DNA of 64,000 nucleotides from Modestobacter versicolor (GCF_014195485.1 NZ_JACIBU010000002.1:372001-436000), one strand, 5' to 3'. Shown: positions 35,379 to 42,789, counted from the stretch's first letter. Notes: a model not told the origin generated them from the letters alone. Made by a program: numbers and translations.

Positions 35379-36002
35379 CTAGGCGAGGGTGCCGGGCTCC
35401 AGCTCGTCGTCGTCGGCCTGCCCGGCCTCGCCGCGGCCGTGCTCGACGCCCTCGAGGAAGCCCAGCGCCCGCTCGGCGCGCGGGTAGGCGTGCACCAGCG
35501 ACCAGAAGTGCGCGTTGTGCGTCGGCTCCAGCAGGTGCGCGAGCTCGTGCACCAGCACGTAGTCGACGACGAACTCGGGCATGCCGCGCAGCCGGCCGGA
35601 CAGCCGGATGGTCCGGTCCGCCGGGGTGCACGAGCCCCAGCGGCGGTTCTGGTTCTCCACCCACCGGACGCTGGCGGGCACCGCCTGGCCGTCGAGGTGG
35701 GCGGCCGACAGCTCCCGGGCGCGGGCCATCAGGTCGTCGTCCGAGGCGAGGGTGCGCTTGCGGCGCTCCTCGCGGGTCTGCAGCTTGGCGACCATCTGGT
35801 CGACCCAGCGGCGCTCCTCGGCGGCGCTGAAGGCGGCCGGGATGAGCACGACCGTGCGACCGTGCTCGCGGTAGGCGGTCACGGTGCGGCGGCGCCGGGC
35901 GCTGCGCCGCACCTCCACGTCCGCGGCCCGGCCCACGGCCGTGCGCACGGCGGGGACGGCGGTCGCCGCGGCCGGCGTCCGGCGGTCAGGTCGGTTCTCC
36001 AC
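35379..36002 (-). CDS. YgjP-like (M48-type) metallopeptidase domain protein
   Basis: 207 residues. The core has VRWVENQNRRWGSCTPADRT, IRLSGRLRGMPEFVVDYVLV and HELAHLLEPTHNAHFWSLV: the HExxH zinc motif with a distal His, typical of the YgjP/DUF45 peptidases. An Arg-rich N-terminal segment precedes it. Substrates are unknown; members are often near restriction systems or, as here, housekeeping loci. The GTG at 36002 is a likely start, because the family similarity begins about 30 residues later, but there is no good ribosome binding site and a start at 36071 is possible. Confidence 0.85.
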   Translation of the reverse strand: MENRPDRRTPAAATAVPAVRTAVGRAADVEVRRSARRRRTVTAYREHGRTVVLIPAAFSAAEERRWVDQMVAKLQTREERRKRTLASDDDLMARARELSAAHLDGQAVPASVRWVENQNRRWGSCTPADRTIRLSGRLRGMPEFVVDYVLVHELAHLLEPTHNAHFWSLVHAYPRAERALGFLEGVEHGRGEAGQADDDELEPGTLA

Positions 36003-36284
36003 ACACGCACGGTAACCGGCGGCACCGGCCCCGCCCAGCGTGGGGACACCCGGACGTGGAGAGGTGCACACGGAGGGTGGACACCGGGCTCACCCGCGTC
36101 CCCCGAACGGTGGAACGACTTTCTCCGCTCCACAGCCTCGGGACGACGTCCGTGCAGGTGAGCGGGCCGATCCGACCGTCGCGGCGGCGGTTCCCACCGG
36201 CCGTTCCCCCGGCGGTGCACAGCGACACCCCGAGCGGTCCCCACCGTGTCCACAGTGTCGTCCACAGGCTGTGGGAGACCGGCG

Positions 36285-36313
36285 TTGACGGTGCCCCGGG
36301 CGGACCCTAACGT
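36285..36313 (+). promoter_or_regulatory. Housekeeping (SigA/HrdB-type) promoter
   Basis: TTGACG (36285-36290) and TAACGT (36308-36313) are separated by exactly 17 bases, the best -35/-10 pair in the window. The predicted start near 36320 lies just before the long hairpin and about 147 bases before the E1-like gene. Confidence 0.7.
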
Positions 36314-36321
36314 CGCTGGCG

Positions 36322-36389
36322 ACGAGACCCCTGGGCGCCACGCCGGTCTGCAAGGGGAAGGCAGACCGGGGTGACCCCGGGGGTCTCGT
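36322..36389 (+). promoter_or_regulatory. Structured 5' leader or small RNA
   Basis: A nested hairpin begins at the predicted transcription start. The outer stem pairs 36322-36331 with 36380-36389 (10 bp), extending by GGG 36333-36335 with CCC 36376-36378. The inner stem pairs CCGGTCTGC (36343-36351) with GCAGACCGG (36361-36369) around the loop AAGGGGAAG. No T-tract follows, and I cannot match it to a known riboswitch class. It may be a regulatory leader of the E1-like/ABC1 kinase operon or an independent small RNA. Confidence 0.5.
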
Positions 36390-36466
36390 GTCGTCCGGGG
36401 CCCCTGCTCCGCCCCGCCTGTGGACGACGGATCCCGGGCGCGCCGGGCGCTGGCACCCTGCCAACG

Positions 36467-37555
36467 GTGACCGAGAGCCCCCACCCGCTGCTGCCCGCCG
36501 CCACCCCGGTGCTCCGCCTCGGCGCCGAGCTGCTGCAGGTCGGGGGCGTCGACGGCCGCCCGGGGCTGCGGGTCTCCCCCGCCGGCGCCGACCTCGCCGC
36601 GCTGCTCCGCCGGCTGGACGGGCGGCGCAGCCAGCGGGCCGTGCGCAGCGACGCGGTCGCCGGCGGGCTCCCGGCCGAGGTCGTCGACGACCTGCTCGAC
36701 GGGCTGCGGGCGGCCGGGCTGCTGCACGACCTGGCCGCCGCCGACCTGCTGGCCACCGACCCGGGACCGGCGGCCGCCGCCCGCGCGGCGGCCGAGCTGC
36801 CCGCGGCCGTGCCCGGTGCGGCGGCCGGTGGCCGGTGGCGGGCCCGCCGGCAGAGCGCCGTGGTCGTCGAGGGGGCCAACCGGGTGGGCACCCCGCTGGC
36901 CGCGGTGCTGGCCGCCAGCGGGGTGGGCCGGGTGCACGTCCGCGACCGCGGGCCCACCCGCGCCGGCGACGCGGTGGTCGGGGGCGCGACCGCCGCCGAC
37001 GAGGGGCGCCCCCGGGGGCTGGTGGCGGCCGACGCCGTCCGGCGGGCCAGCCCGCTGACCGACCTGCGGCCGCTGCCCGACGGGCAGCCGCCGGACCTGG
37101 TCGTGCTGTGCCGGCCCTGGGCCGCCGTCGACCCGCTGTCCGCGGCGTGGCAGCGGGCAGGCACCCCGCACCTGGTCGCGACGGTCCGGGAGGAGACCGG
37201 GGTCGTCGGCCCGCTCGTCGTCCCCGGCGAGACCAGCTGCCTGCGCTGCGCCGAGGCCTGGCGCCGGGACGACGACCCGGCCTGGCCGCGCCTGGCCGCC
37301 CAGCTCGCCGCCGGCGACCCGGCACCCGCCGGTGCGACGATCACCTGCCTGTTCACCGCGCTGACCGCGGCGGTCCAGGTGCTCGCCCACCTGGACGGCG
37401 AGGATGCCCCGGTGACCGTCGACGCCGCCCTGGAACTGCGCCCGCCGACCTTCCTGCCGCGGCTGCGGCGGTGGCCCGCGCACCCCGGGTGCGGCTGCAC
37501 CGGGGCGGCTCGGCGCGCCGCCGACCGGAACAGGGGACAATGGGCTGGTGAGTGA
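36467..37555 (+). CDS. Orphan E1-like protein of the TOMM cyclodehydratase partner type
   Basis: 362 residues. Residues 10-95 resemble the peptide-recognition wing seen in thiazole/oxazole-modified microcin (TOMM) partner proteins (AALLRRLDGRRSQRAV...VDDLLDGLRAAGLL). A ThiF/E1-like Rossmann part follows (AVVVEGANRVGTPLAAVLAA, PPDLVVLCRPWAAVD), then VGPLVVPGETSCLRCAEAWR and HPGCGC, which supply four cysteines for structural zinc. There is no YcaO partner or precursor peptide in the window. Its stop overlaps the ABC1 kinase start by 8 bases. The GTG at 36467 is preceded by a long structured leader. Probably the counterpart of Rv3196; the function is unknown. Confidence 0.8.
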   Translation: MTESPHPLLPAATPVLRLGAELLQVGGVDGRPGLRVSPAGADLAALLRRLDGRRSQRAVRSDAVAGGLPAEVVDDLLDGLRAAGLLHDLAAADLLATDPGPAAAARAAAELPAAVPGAAAGGRWRARRQSAVVVEGANRVGTPLAAVLAASGVGRVHVRDRGPTRAGDAVVGGATAADEGRPRGLVAADAVRRASPLTDLRPLPDGQPPDLVVLCRPWAAVDPLSAAWQRAGTPHLVATVREETGVVGPLVVPGETSCLRCAEAWRRDDDPAWPRLAAQLAAGDPAPAGATITCLFTALTAAVQVLAHLDGEDAPVTVDAALELRPPTFLPRLRRWPAHPGCGCTGAARRAADRNRGQWAGE

Positions 37556-38870
37556 CACCGGACGGGACATCCCGCGGGGGGCGGTGTCCCGAACGGCACG
37601 GCTGGCAGCTCTCCCGCTGGGCGCCGCCGGGCGGGCCACCCTGGGCATCGGCAAGAAGCTGTCCGGGCGCCCGGCCGAGGAGGTCGACGCCGAGCTGCAG
37701 CAGCGCACCGCCGAGCAGCTGTTCGCCGTCCTCGGCCAGCTCAAGGGCGGGGCGATGAAGCTGGGCCAGCAGCTGTCCATCTTCGAGGCCGCCGTGCCCG
37801 AGGAGGTGGCCGGCCCGTACCGCGAGGCGCTGGTCAAGCTGCAGGAGGCGGCGCCCCCGATGCCGGTGCGCACCGTGCACGCGGTGCTCGCCCAGCAGCT
37901 CGGCGGCCGGTGGCGCGAGCGCTTCCGCGACTTCGACGACACCCCGGCGGCCGCCGCGAGCATCGGCCAGGTGCACCGGGCGACCTGGCGGGACGGCCGG
38001 GACGTCGCGGTCAAGATCCAGTACCCCGGTGCGGGCACGGCGCTGATGGCCGACCTCAACCAGCTCGCCCGGTTCGCCCGGCTGTTCGCCACGCTGTTCC
38101 CCGGCATGGAGGTCAAGCCGCTCATCGCCGAGCTGAAGGCCCGGGCCGAGGAGGAGCTGGACTACGGGCTGGAGGCCGACGCCCAGCGGGGGTTCGCCGC
38201 GGCCTACGCCGACGACGAGCAGATCGTCGTCCCGCGGGTGGTGGCCAGCGCGCCCAAGGTGATCGTCTCCGAGTGGCTCGAGGGCACCCCGCTGTCGCGG
38301 ATCATCGCCGACGGCACCAAGGCGCAGCGCGACCGCGCCGGCTTCCTGATGGCCGAGCTGCACTTCTCCGGCCCGCAGCGCGCCGGGCTGCTGCACGCCG
38401 ACCCGCACCCGGGCAACTTCCGGCTGCTCCCCGACGGCCGGCTGGGGGTCATCGACTTCGGCGCCACGGCCCGGCTGCCCGACGGGCACCCCGAGCCGAT
38501 CGGCCGGCTGGTGCGCTGGGCGCTGGAGGGCCGCGCAGAGGACGTGCTGGCCGACCTGCGGGTCGAGGGCTTCGTGCGGCCGTCGGTCGAGGTCGACGCG
38601 CAGGGGGTGCTGGACTTCCTGCTGCCGTTCCTCGCGCCGGTGGCCGCGCCGTCCTTCCAGTTCACCCGCGCCTGGATGCAGGAGCAGGCCGGCCGGATCG
38701 GCGACCCGCGCAGCGACGCCAGCCGGCTGGGCCGGCAGCTCAACCTGCCGCCGGCCTACCTGCTCATCCACCGGGTGACGATCGGGTCGATCGGCGTGCT
38801 GTGCCAGCTGGACGCCGAGGCGCCCTACCGCGGTGTCTGCGAGGAGTGGCTGCCCGGCTTCGCCGGCTGA
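37548..38870 (+). CDS. ABC1/UbiB/AarF family atypical kinase
   Basis: 440 residues. The family-specific KxGQ motif is in LKGGAMKLGQQLSIFEAAVP, the Ala-rich nucleotide loop in AAASIGQVHRATW, the ATP lysine in DVAVKIQYPG, the catalytic loop in LLHADPHPGNFRLLPDG and the metal-binding DFG as VIDFGATARL. All catalytic residues are intact. Characterised relatives (UbiB, Coq8) act in quinone biosynthesis as ATPases; here no ubi/men gene is close. It is coupled by overlap to the E1-like gene and ends at a 12-bp stem terminator. Counterpart of Rv3197. Confidence 0.92.
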   Translation: MSDTGRDIPRGAVSRTARLAALPLGAAGRATLGIGKKLSGRPAEEVDAELQQRTAEQLFAVLGQLKGGAMKLGQQLSIFEAAVPEEVAGPYREALVKLQEAAPPMPVRTVHAVLAQQLGGRWRERFRDFDDTPAAAASIGQVHRATWRDGRDVAVKIQYPGAGTALMADLNQLARFARLFATLFPGMEVKPLIAELKARAEEELDYGLEADAQRGFAAAYADDEQIVVPRVVASAPKVIVSEWLEGTPLSRIIADGTKAQRDRAGFLMAELHFSGPQRAGLLHADPHPGNFRLLPDGRLGVIDFGATARLPDGHPEPIGRLVRWALEGRAEDVLADLRVEGFVRPSVEVDAQGVLDFLLPFLAPVAAPSFQFTRAWMQEQAGRIGDPRSDASRLGRQLNLPPAYLLIHRVTIGSIGVLCQLDAEAPYRGVCEEWLPGFAG

Positions 38871-38885
38871 GCCACGCCGACGCGA

Positions 38886-38920
38886 GCCGAGCCCGGACGC
38901 GGGCTGCATCCGGGCTCGGC
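38886..38920. terminator. Bidirectional hairpin terminator
   Basis: GCCGAGCCCGGA (38886-38897) pairs perfectly with TCCGGGCTCGGC (38909-38920). It lies between the ABC1 kinase stop (38870) and the stop of the small minus-strand gene (38956). Confidence 0.75.
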
Positions 38921-38955
38921 CGGGTGGTGCGGTCGGGGGCCTGCGGTCACCACCG

Positions 38956-39120
38956 TCACCAGACGGCGGAGTTGGCCCGGGCGGCGCGCTGCGACGCCCT
39001 GGCGGCCCGGCGGTTCCAGCGCCGGGCCGTGGCCAGCCGGCGGGCCCGGGAGGCCCGGTCCGCCTCGGCGATCCGCTGGTCCATGTAGCTGCGGGCCAGG
39101 TCCTGGTCGATCAGGTACAT
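38956..39120 (-). CDS. Small Arg-rich hypothetical protein downstream of whiB7
   Basis: 54 residues: MYLIDQDLARSYMDQRIAEA followed by a basic, Ala/Arg-rich helix ending ANSAVW. I recognise no domain. The non-repetitive N-terminus and a GAGGA ribosome binding site before ATG 39120 support coding. It follows whiB7 by 118 bases on the same strand, so it may belong to the WhiB7 operon. Confidence 0.6.
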   Translation of the reverse strand: MYLIDQDLARSYMDQRIAEADRASRARRLATARRWNRRAARASQRAARANSAVW

Positions 39121-39238
39121 CTCGTGTCCTCGGGGTGTGACGGCGCCGCGCGGCGCCGGGTGGACGTGCATCGGGTGACGGGGCGCCCGGTCGAGGGGCG
39201 CCGCAGTGCTGCTGGGCGGGTGCTCCGGTGGTGGTCGC

Positions 39239-39586
39239 TCACGCAGCGGCCTCCGTCCGGACCTTCCGGGGCCGGCCACGGGGCCGCTTGCGGGCGATGA
39301 CGACCCCCCGGTCGAAGATCTCCCCGCCCCAGACGCCCCAGGGCTCGGCCCGGTCGAGCGCACCGGCCAGGCAGGCCGCCCGGACGGGGCACTCGGCGCA
39401 CAGGCTCTTGGCCTGCTCGAGCAGGGCCGGGCTCTCGGCGAACCACAGCTCGGGGTCCTGGACCCGGCAGGGCAGCGCCCGCCGGTTCCCGGCCGGTCGC
39501 GCACCCGCCGGCCCGTCGGTGGACACGTGCGTGCGGTCGAACCCGAGCCGGTGATGGGACGGCGCTGGGTCGATCGTGGTCTGCAC
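39239..39586 (-). CDS. whiB7: Transcriptional regulator WhiB7
   Basis: 115 residues. The Wbl core has the first cysteine in RALPCRVQDPELWFAE, then SLCAECPVRAACLAGAL (C-x-x-C and C) for the [4Fe-4S] cluster, followed by the WGVWGGEIFDRG beta-turn that contacts the sigma factor. The C-terminal AT-hook RKRPRGRPRK is specific to WhiB7/WblC among Wbl proteins. WhiB7 activates intrinsic resistance genes when translation is inhibited. Start GTG 39586 with GGAGGAG upstream. The gene is preceded by a complete attenuation leader (annotated separately), and the neighbours uvrD2 and ABC1 kinase match Rv3197A. Confidence 0.95.
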   Translation of the reverse strand: MQTTIDPAPSHHRLGFDRTHVSTDGPAGARPAGNRRALPCRVQDPELWFAESPALLEQAKSLCAECPVRAACLAGALDRAEPWGVWGGEIFDRGVVIARKRPRGRPRKVRTEAAA

Positions 39587-39686
39587 GGCCGCTCCTCCTC
39601 TTCCTTCGTCTCTGCGGCCGGACGGCGGTGGCCCCGCCGACCGGTGGTCGGTGTGGGGGTCCGCGGCTCAGGTCGCAGAAACGACT

Positions 39687-39724
39687 GAGGCCGCGGTTCC
39701 CGGTGTTCCGGGTTCCGCGGCCTC
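39687..39724 (-). terminator. Attenuator terminator in the whiB7 leader
   Basis: GAGGCCGCGG and CCGCGGCCTC (39687-39696 with 39715-39724, 10 bp) enclose a second stem CCCGG/CCGGG (39699-39703 with 39708-39712). On the minus strand the hairpin is followed by the moderately T-rich AGTCGTTTCTG. It starts 21 bases after the stop codon of the leader ORF and ends about 100 bases before whiB7. Confidence 0.75.
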
Positions 39725-39745
39725 GAGGAGGACCAGCTGACGGTG

Positions 39746-40069
39746 CTAGCTCAGATGGTCTTCCGGGGGCAGGTCACCCGGGGTGCTGCTGGTGTGCTCG
39801 GCGGTGGGGGCGCCGACGACGGCGAACTCCCGCTGAGCGGTCGTGACGGACGGACGGGCGGCGGCGGTGAACGCGCCGGTGGCGGTGCCGGTGGTGCCGG
39901 CGGCGGCGATCAGGCCGCGGAGACGGACGGCGGTGGCGGACCCGGCGACGGGCAGACCGGTGGCGGTCCACGGGGCAACGGAGCCCGGCATCAGGACGGC
40001 CGAGCACAGCCCGACGGCCGGCGGGGTCGCGTCGCCTGCGCCGGTGTAGATGGGATCGGTGCCGATCAC
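39746..40069 (-). CDS. whiB7 leader ORF (uORF), 107 codons
   Basis: GTG at 40069 has the strongest ribosome binding site around, AAGGAGG. The product begins VIGTDPIYTGAGDATPPAVG and is low in charge and rich in Ala, Thr and Gly, with no domain similarity. It lies between the whiB7 promoter and the attenuator. By analogy with whiB7 of mycobacteria and wblC of Streptomyces, its translation, not its product, is probably the sensor: a ribosome stalled by an antibiotic would alter folding and permit read-through. The stop is 21 bases before the terminator. Confidence 0.7.
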   Translation of the reverse strand: MIGTDPIYTGAGDATPPAVGLCSAVLMPGSVAPWTATGLPVAGSATAVRLRGLIAAAGTTGTATGAFTAAARPSVTTAQREFAVVGAPTAEHTSSTPGDLPPEDHLS

Positions 40070-40264
40070 GGGGCCCCTCCTTCCGGGGTCCGGGGCCCGG
40101 CCTGTCGGCCGGTCCCGCTGCGGTCTGGTGCTCGTGCGGTGCGGTGCTGCGGTGCGTCCTGGATCACTCCCAGGTGCTGCAGCGAAGGCTAGGGGACCCC
40201 GCGGAGACGGGTCAAACGAATTAACCGAGATTCCCCAGAAAGGTCGTACTGGCTGGTAGGAGGC
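40070..40264. other. whiB7 promoter/leader region adjoining the uvrD2 3' end
   Basis: 195 bases between the leader ORF start and the uvrD2 stop. It contains the whiB7 promoter and a GC-rich leader beginning near 40179. No coding capacity is evident. Confidence 0.6.
40186..40224 (-). promoter_or_regulatory. whiB7 promoter with AT-rich WhiB7 binding element
   Basis: On the minus strand TTGACC (40215-40210) and TAGCCT (40191-40186) are separated by 18 bases. TTAATT (40224-40219) sits 3 bases upstream of the -35 box, the position where WhiB7's AT-hook binds in mycobacterial promoters. The transcription start should be near 40179, giving a leader of about 590 bases before whiB7. Confidence 0.75.
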
Positions 40265-42283
40265 CTACTCCGCCGACAGCGCGGCCAGCACGTCGGCGCC
40301 GTAGAGCTCCAGCTTCCGGGCGCCGATCCCGGGCAGCGCGGAGAGCTCCCGGACGCTCGACGGCCGGGTCTCGGCGATCGCCTGCAGGGTGGCGTCGGTG
40401 AAGACCACGTAGGCCGGCACCGAGGCCTCCTGCGCGGTGCTGCTCCGCCAGGCCCGCAGCTTCTCGAACAGCTCCCCGGCCTCGCCCTCGAGCACGACCT
40501 TCGGGCGCTTGGCCGGGCGCCGCGGGGCGACCGCGGCGTCGGGGGCGAGCCCGTCGAGGAAGCGGCTGCGCGGCCGGGACCGCCGGCCCCCGGGGTTGCG
40601 CGCCAGCGACCAGGACAGGGTGAGCTGCTCGCGGGCCCGGGTGACGGCGACGTAGAGCAGCCGGCGCTCCTCCTCCACGGCCTCCGGGCGCGACTGGGAC
40701 TGGGCGATCGGCACGACGCCGTCGACCAGGCCGACGACGAACACGGCGTCCCACTCCAGGCCCTTGGCCGCGTGCATCGAGGCGAGCGTCACCCCCTGGA
40801 CGGTGGGCGCGTGCTGGGCGTTGGCCCGCTCGGCCAGGTGCGCCACGAAGCCGGCCAGGTCCAGCGTGGGCTGCTCGGCCACCAGGTCGACGGCGAGGTC
40901 GACGAGCGCGGCCAGGGACTGCCAGCGGTCGCGCGCGGTGCCGCCCGGCGGCGGCCGGTGCTCGACCCAGCCGGTGGAGGCCAGCACGTCGCGGACCGCG
41001 GGCACCAGGGCGCCGGGCTCGTTGCCGCCGGCGGCAGCCCCGCGCAGCAGCAGCACCGCCTCGCGGATCTCCGGCCGCTCGAAGAACCGCTCGCCGCCCT
41101 TGAGCACGTACGGGACGCCGACGTCGGCCAGCGCGGACTCGTAGACCTGGGACTGCGCGTTGATCCGGAACAGCACGGCGATCTCGCTGGCCGGCAGACC
41201 GGAGTCGATCAGCTCGCGGCACGCCCTGGCCACCGCGGCCGCCTCGGCCGGCTCGTCGGGGTGCTCGACGAAGCGCGGCGCGGGGCCCTCGGCCCGCTGG
41301 CCCAGCAGCCGCAGGCCGGGCAGGCCCTTGCGCGGCGGCGCCTGCCCGATCAGCTTGTTCGCCAGGCCGACCACCTGCGGGGTGGAGCGGTAGTCGCGCT
41401 CGAGCTTGACCACCTCGGCGTCGCCGTAGCGGTCGGCGAAGCCCAGCAGGTACTCGGGGTCGGCGCCGGTGAAGGAGTAGATGGTCTGGTTGGGGTCACC
41501 GACGACGCACACCTCGGCGCGGCCACCCAGCCAGGCGTCCAGCAGCCGCTGCTGCAGCGGGTTGACGTCCTGGTACTCGTCGACGACGAAGTGCCGGTAC
41601 TGCGCGCGCACCTCGCGGGCGACGTCGGGGTGCTCCTCGATCGCGTAGGCGGTGACCAGCAGCAGGTCCTCGAAGTCCAGCGAGCCGTCGCGGCTCTTGG
41701 CCTCCTCGTAGCTGCGGTAGACCGCGGCCACCGCGGCGGCGTCGAAGGGCAGGTCGCGGCCGGCGGCGACGGCCCGGGCCGGGTAGTCCTCCGGCGTCGC
41801 CAGGGTGGTCTTGGCCCACTCGATCTCGCTGGCCAGGTCGCGGAGGCTGGTGCGGTCGGTGGTCAGCCGGTTGCGCGTGGCGGCACCGGCGACCACCCGC
41901 AGCTTGTTCTCGATCAGCTCGGGCATCGGGCCGCCGAGCACCCGGGGCGCGAAGTAGCGCAGCTGGCGCATCGCCGCGGCGTGGAAGGTGCGCGCCTGGA
42001 CCCCGCCCACCCCGAGCGCGGAGAGCCGGCCGCGCAGCTCCCCCGCCGCCCGGGCGGTGAAGGTCACGGCGAGGACCTGCTCGGGCACGTACTCCCCGAC
42101 GTGGACGCCGTAGGCGATCCGGTGGGTGATCGTGCGGGTCTTGCCGGTGCCCGCACCGGCGAGGATGCAGACCGGCCCGCGCACCGCCTCCGCCGCGGCC
42201 CGCTGCTGCTCGTCCAGCCCGGAGAGCACCGCCTCCGCGCCCGCCGTCCCGCCGGCTCCCTGCACCTGATCGACCCGCGGCAT
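40265..42283 (-). CDS. uvrD2: ATP-dependent DNA helicase UvrD2 with HRDC domain
   Basis: 672 residues, superfamily 1A. Walker A is LAGAGTGKT (42-49); motif Ia is VLAVTFTARAAGELRGRL; motif II is HFVVDEYQDVNPLQ; motif III is VVGDPNQTIYSFTGADP; motif IV is VKLERDYRST; motif V/VI are LASMHAAKGLEWDAV and LLYVAVTRARE. The C-terminus (last ~80 residues) is an HRDC domain with SSVRELSALPGIGARKLELYG, as in mycobacterial UvrD2. It unwinds DNA 3' to 5' in repair. The start is ATG 42283; GTG 42289 is an alternative. It is divergent from the mycoredoxin gene. Confidence 0.95.
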   Translation of the reverse strand: MPRVDQVQGAGGTAGAEAVLSGLDEQQRAAAEAVRGPVCILAGAGTGKTRTITHRIAYGVHVGEYVPEQVLAVTFTARAAGELRGRLSALGVGGVQARTFHAAAMRQLRYFAPRVLGGPMPELIENKLRVVAGAATRNRLTTDRTSLRDLASEIEWAKTTLATPEDYPARAVAAGRDLPFDAAAVAAVYRSYEEAKSRDGSLDFEDLLLVTAYAIEEHPDVAREVRAQYRHFVVDEYQDVNPLQQRLLDAWLGGRAEVCVVGDPNQTIYSFTGADPEYLLGFADRYGDAEVVKLERDYRSTPQVVGLANKLIGQAPPRKGLPGLRLLGQRAEGPAPRFVEHPDEPAEAAAVARACRELIDSGLPASEIAVLFRINAQSQVYESALADVGVPYVLKGGERFFERPEIREAVLLLRGAAAGGNEPGALVPAVRDVLASTGWVEHRPPPGGTARDRWQSLAALVDLAVDLVAEQPTLDLAGFVAHLAERANAQHAPTVQGVTLASMHAAKGLEWDAVFVVGLVDGVVPIAQSQSRPEAVEEERRLLYVAVTRAREQLTLSWSLARNPGGRRSRPRSRFLDGLAPDAAVAPRRPAKRPKVVLEGEAGELFEKLRAWRSSTAQEASVPAYVVFTDATLQAIAETRPSSVRELSALPGIGARKLELYGADVLAALSAE

Positions 42284-42324
42284 CCCCACGACGAGCAGTC
42301 TCCCAGCCGGCACCGACAGGCGGG

Positions 42325-42350
42325 GGAAGGATCCCCAGGAGCCCGGCGTT
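42325..42350 (+). promoter_or_regulatory. Candidate sigma-R promoter of the mycoredoxin gene
   Basis: GGAAG (42325-42329) is followed after exactly 18 bases by GTT (42348-42350). The fifth base departs from the GGAA(T/C) consensus. Mycoredoxin genes are sigma-R/H regulon members in related Actinobacteria. Confidence 0.35.
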
Positions 42351-42430
42351 GCGCTCGCCGCAGACCCCGACGCACCGGCTCCCCCTCCCCGGGTGGCCCG
42401 CGCGGGGACAGACGAGGGAGGATCCACCCG

Positions 42431-42694
42431 ATGAGCGCTCCGACCGCCGCAGTGACGATGTACACCACCAACTGGTGTGGCTACTGCATGCGCCTGAAGA
42501 AGGTCATGCAGCGCGAGGGCATCGACTTCGCCGAGGTGAACATCGAGGTCGACGAGAGCGCGGCCGACCTGGTCATGAAGGCCAACGGTGGGAACCGCAC
42601 CGTCCCCACCCTGGTGTTCGCCGACGGGAGCGCCCTGACCAACCCGAGCATCGACCAGGTGAAGGCCCAGCTCGCGCAGCTCCCCGGCGCGTGA
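42431..42694 (+). CDS. mrx1: Mycoredoxin
   Basis: 87 residues of the glutaredoxin fold. The active site is YTTNWCGYCMRLKKVM (CGYC), the cis-proline is in NRTVPTLVFADGS, and the C-terminal block is NPSIDQVKAQLAQL. Mycoredoxin-1 reduces mixed disulfides between proteins and mycothiol. ATG 42431 has a GGAGG site 9 bases upstream. It is divergent from uvrD2, the same arrangement as Rv3198A/Rv3198c. Confidence 0.95.
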   Translation: MSAPTAAVTMYTTNWCGYCMRLKKVMQREGIDFAEVNIEVDESAADLVMKANGGNRTVPTLVFADGSALTNPSIDQVKAQLAQLPGA

Positions 42695-42789
42695 TCCCGG
42701 GTCCGCGGCCCCCGGCGGGCGATGATCGTCCCCCGGGGAGCTGCGGCTGCTCTCCCTGCGACCTGCCCGCGGCACCGAGGGAAGGTGCG

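Larger units (their letters stand above)
35995..36427. promoter_or_regulatory. Cluster of DnaA-box-like sites
   Basis: Five TCCACA hexamers occur within about 430 bases: TTCTCCACA (35995-36003), CGCTCCACA (36126-36134), GTGTCCACA (36246-36254), TCGTCCACA (36258-36266) and, on the minus strand, TCGTCCACA (36427-36419). Three fit the Streptomyces DnaA consensus (T/C)(T/C)(G/A/C)TCCACA. No dnaA, dnaN or par genes are nearby, so this is not the replication origin; titration or regulation by DnaA is possible. Confidence 0.45.

Noticed and set aside
36040-36310. Short plus-strand frames upstream of the E1-like gene as possible RiPP precursor peptides.
   Set aside because: They lack a ribosome binding site, a leader/core pattern or a Cys/Ser/Thr-rich core, and overlap the promoter region.
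36322-36389. A known riboswitch (M-box, SAM, cobalamin, ydaO) or 6C RNA.
   Set aside because: I could not find the conserved cores of any of these classes; only the helices are evident.
35995-36427. Chromosomal replication origin.
   Set aside because: DnaA-box-like sites are present but there is no dnaA, dnaN, rpmH or parAB, and no AT-rich unwinding region.
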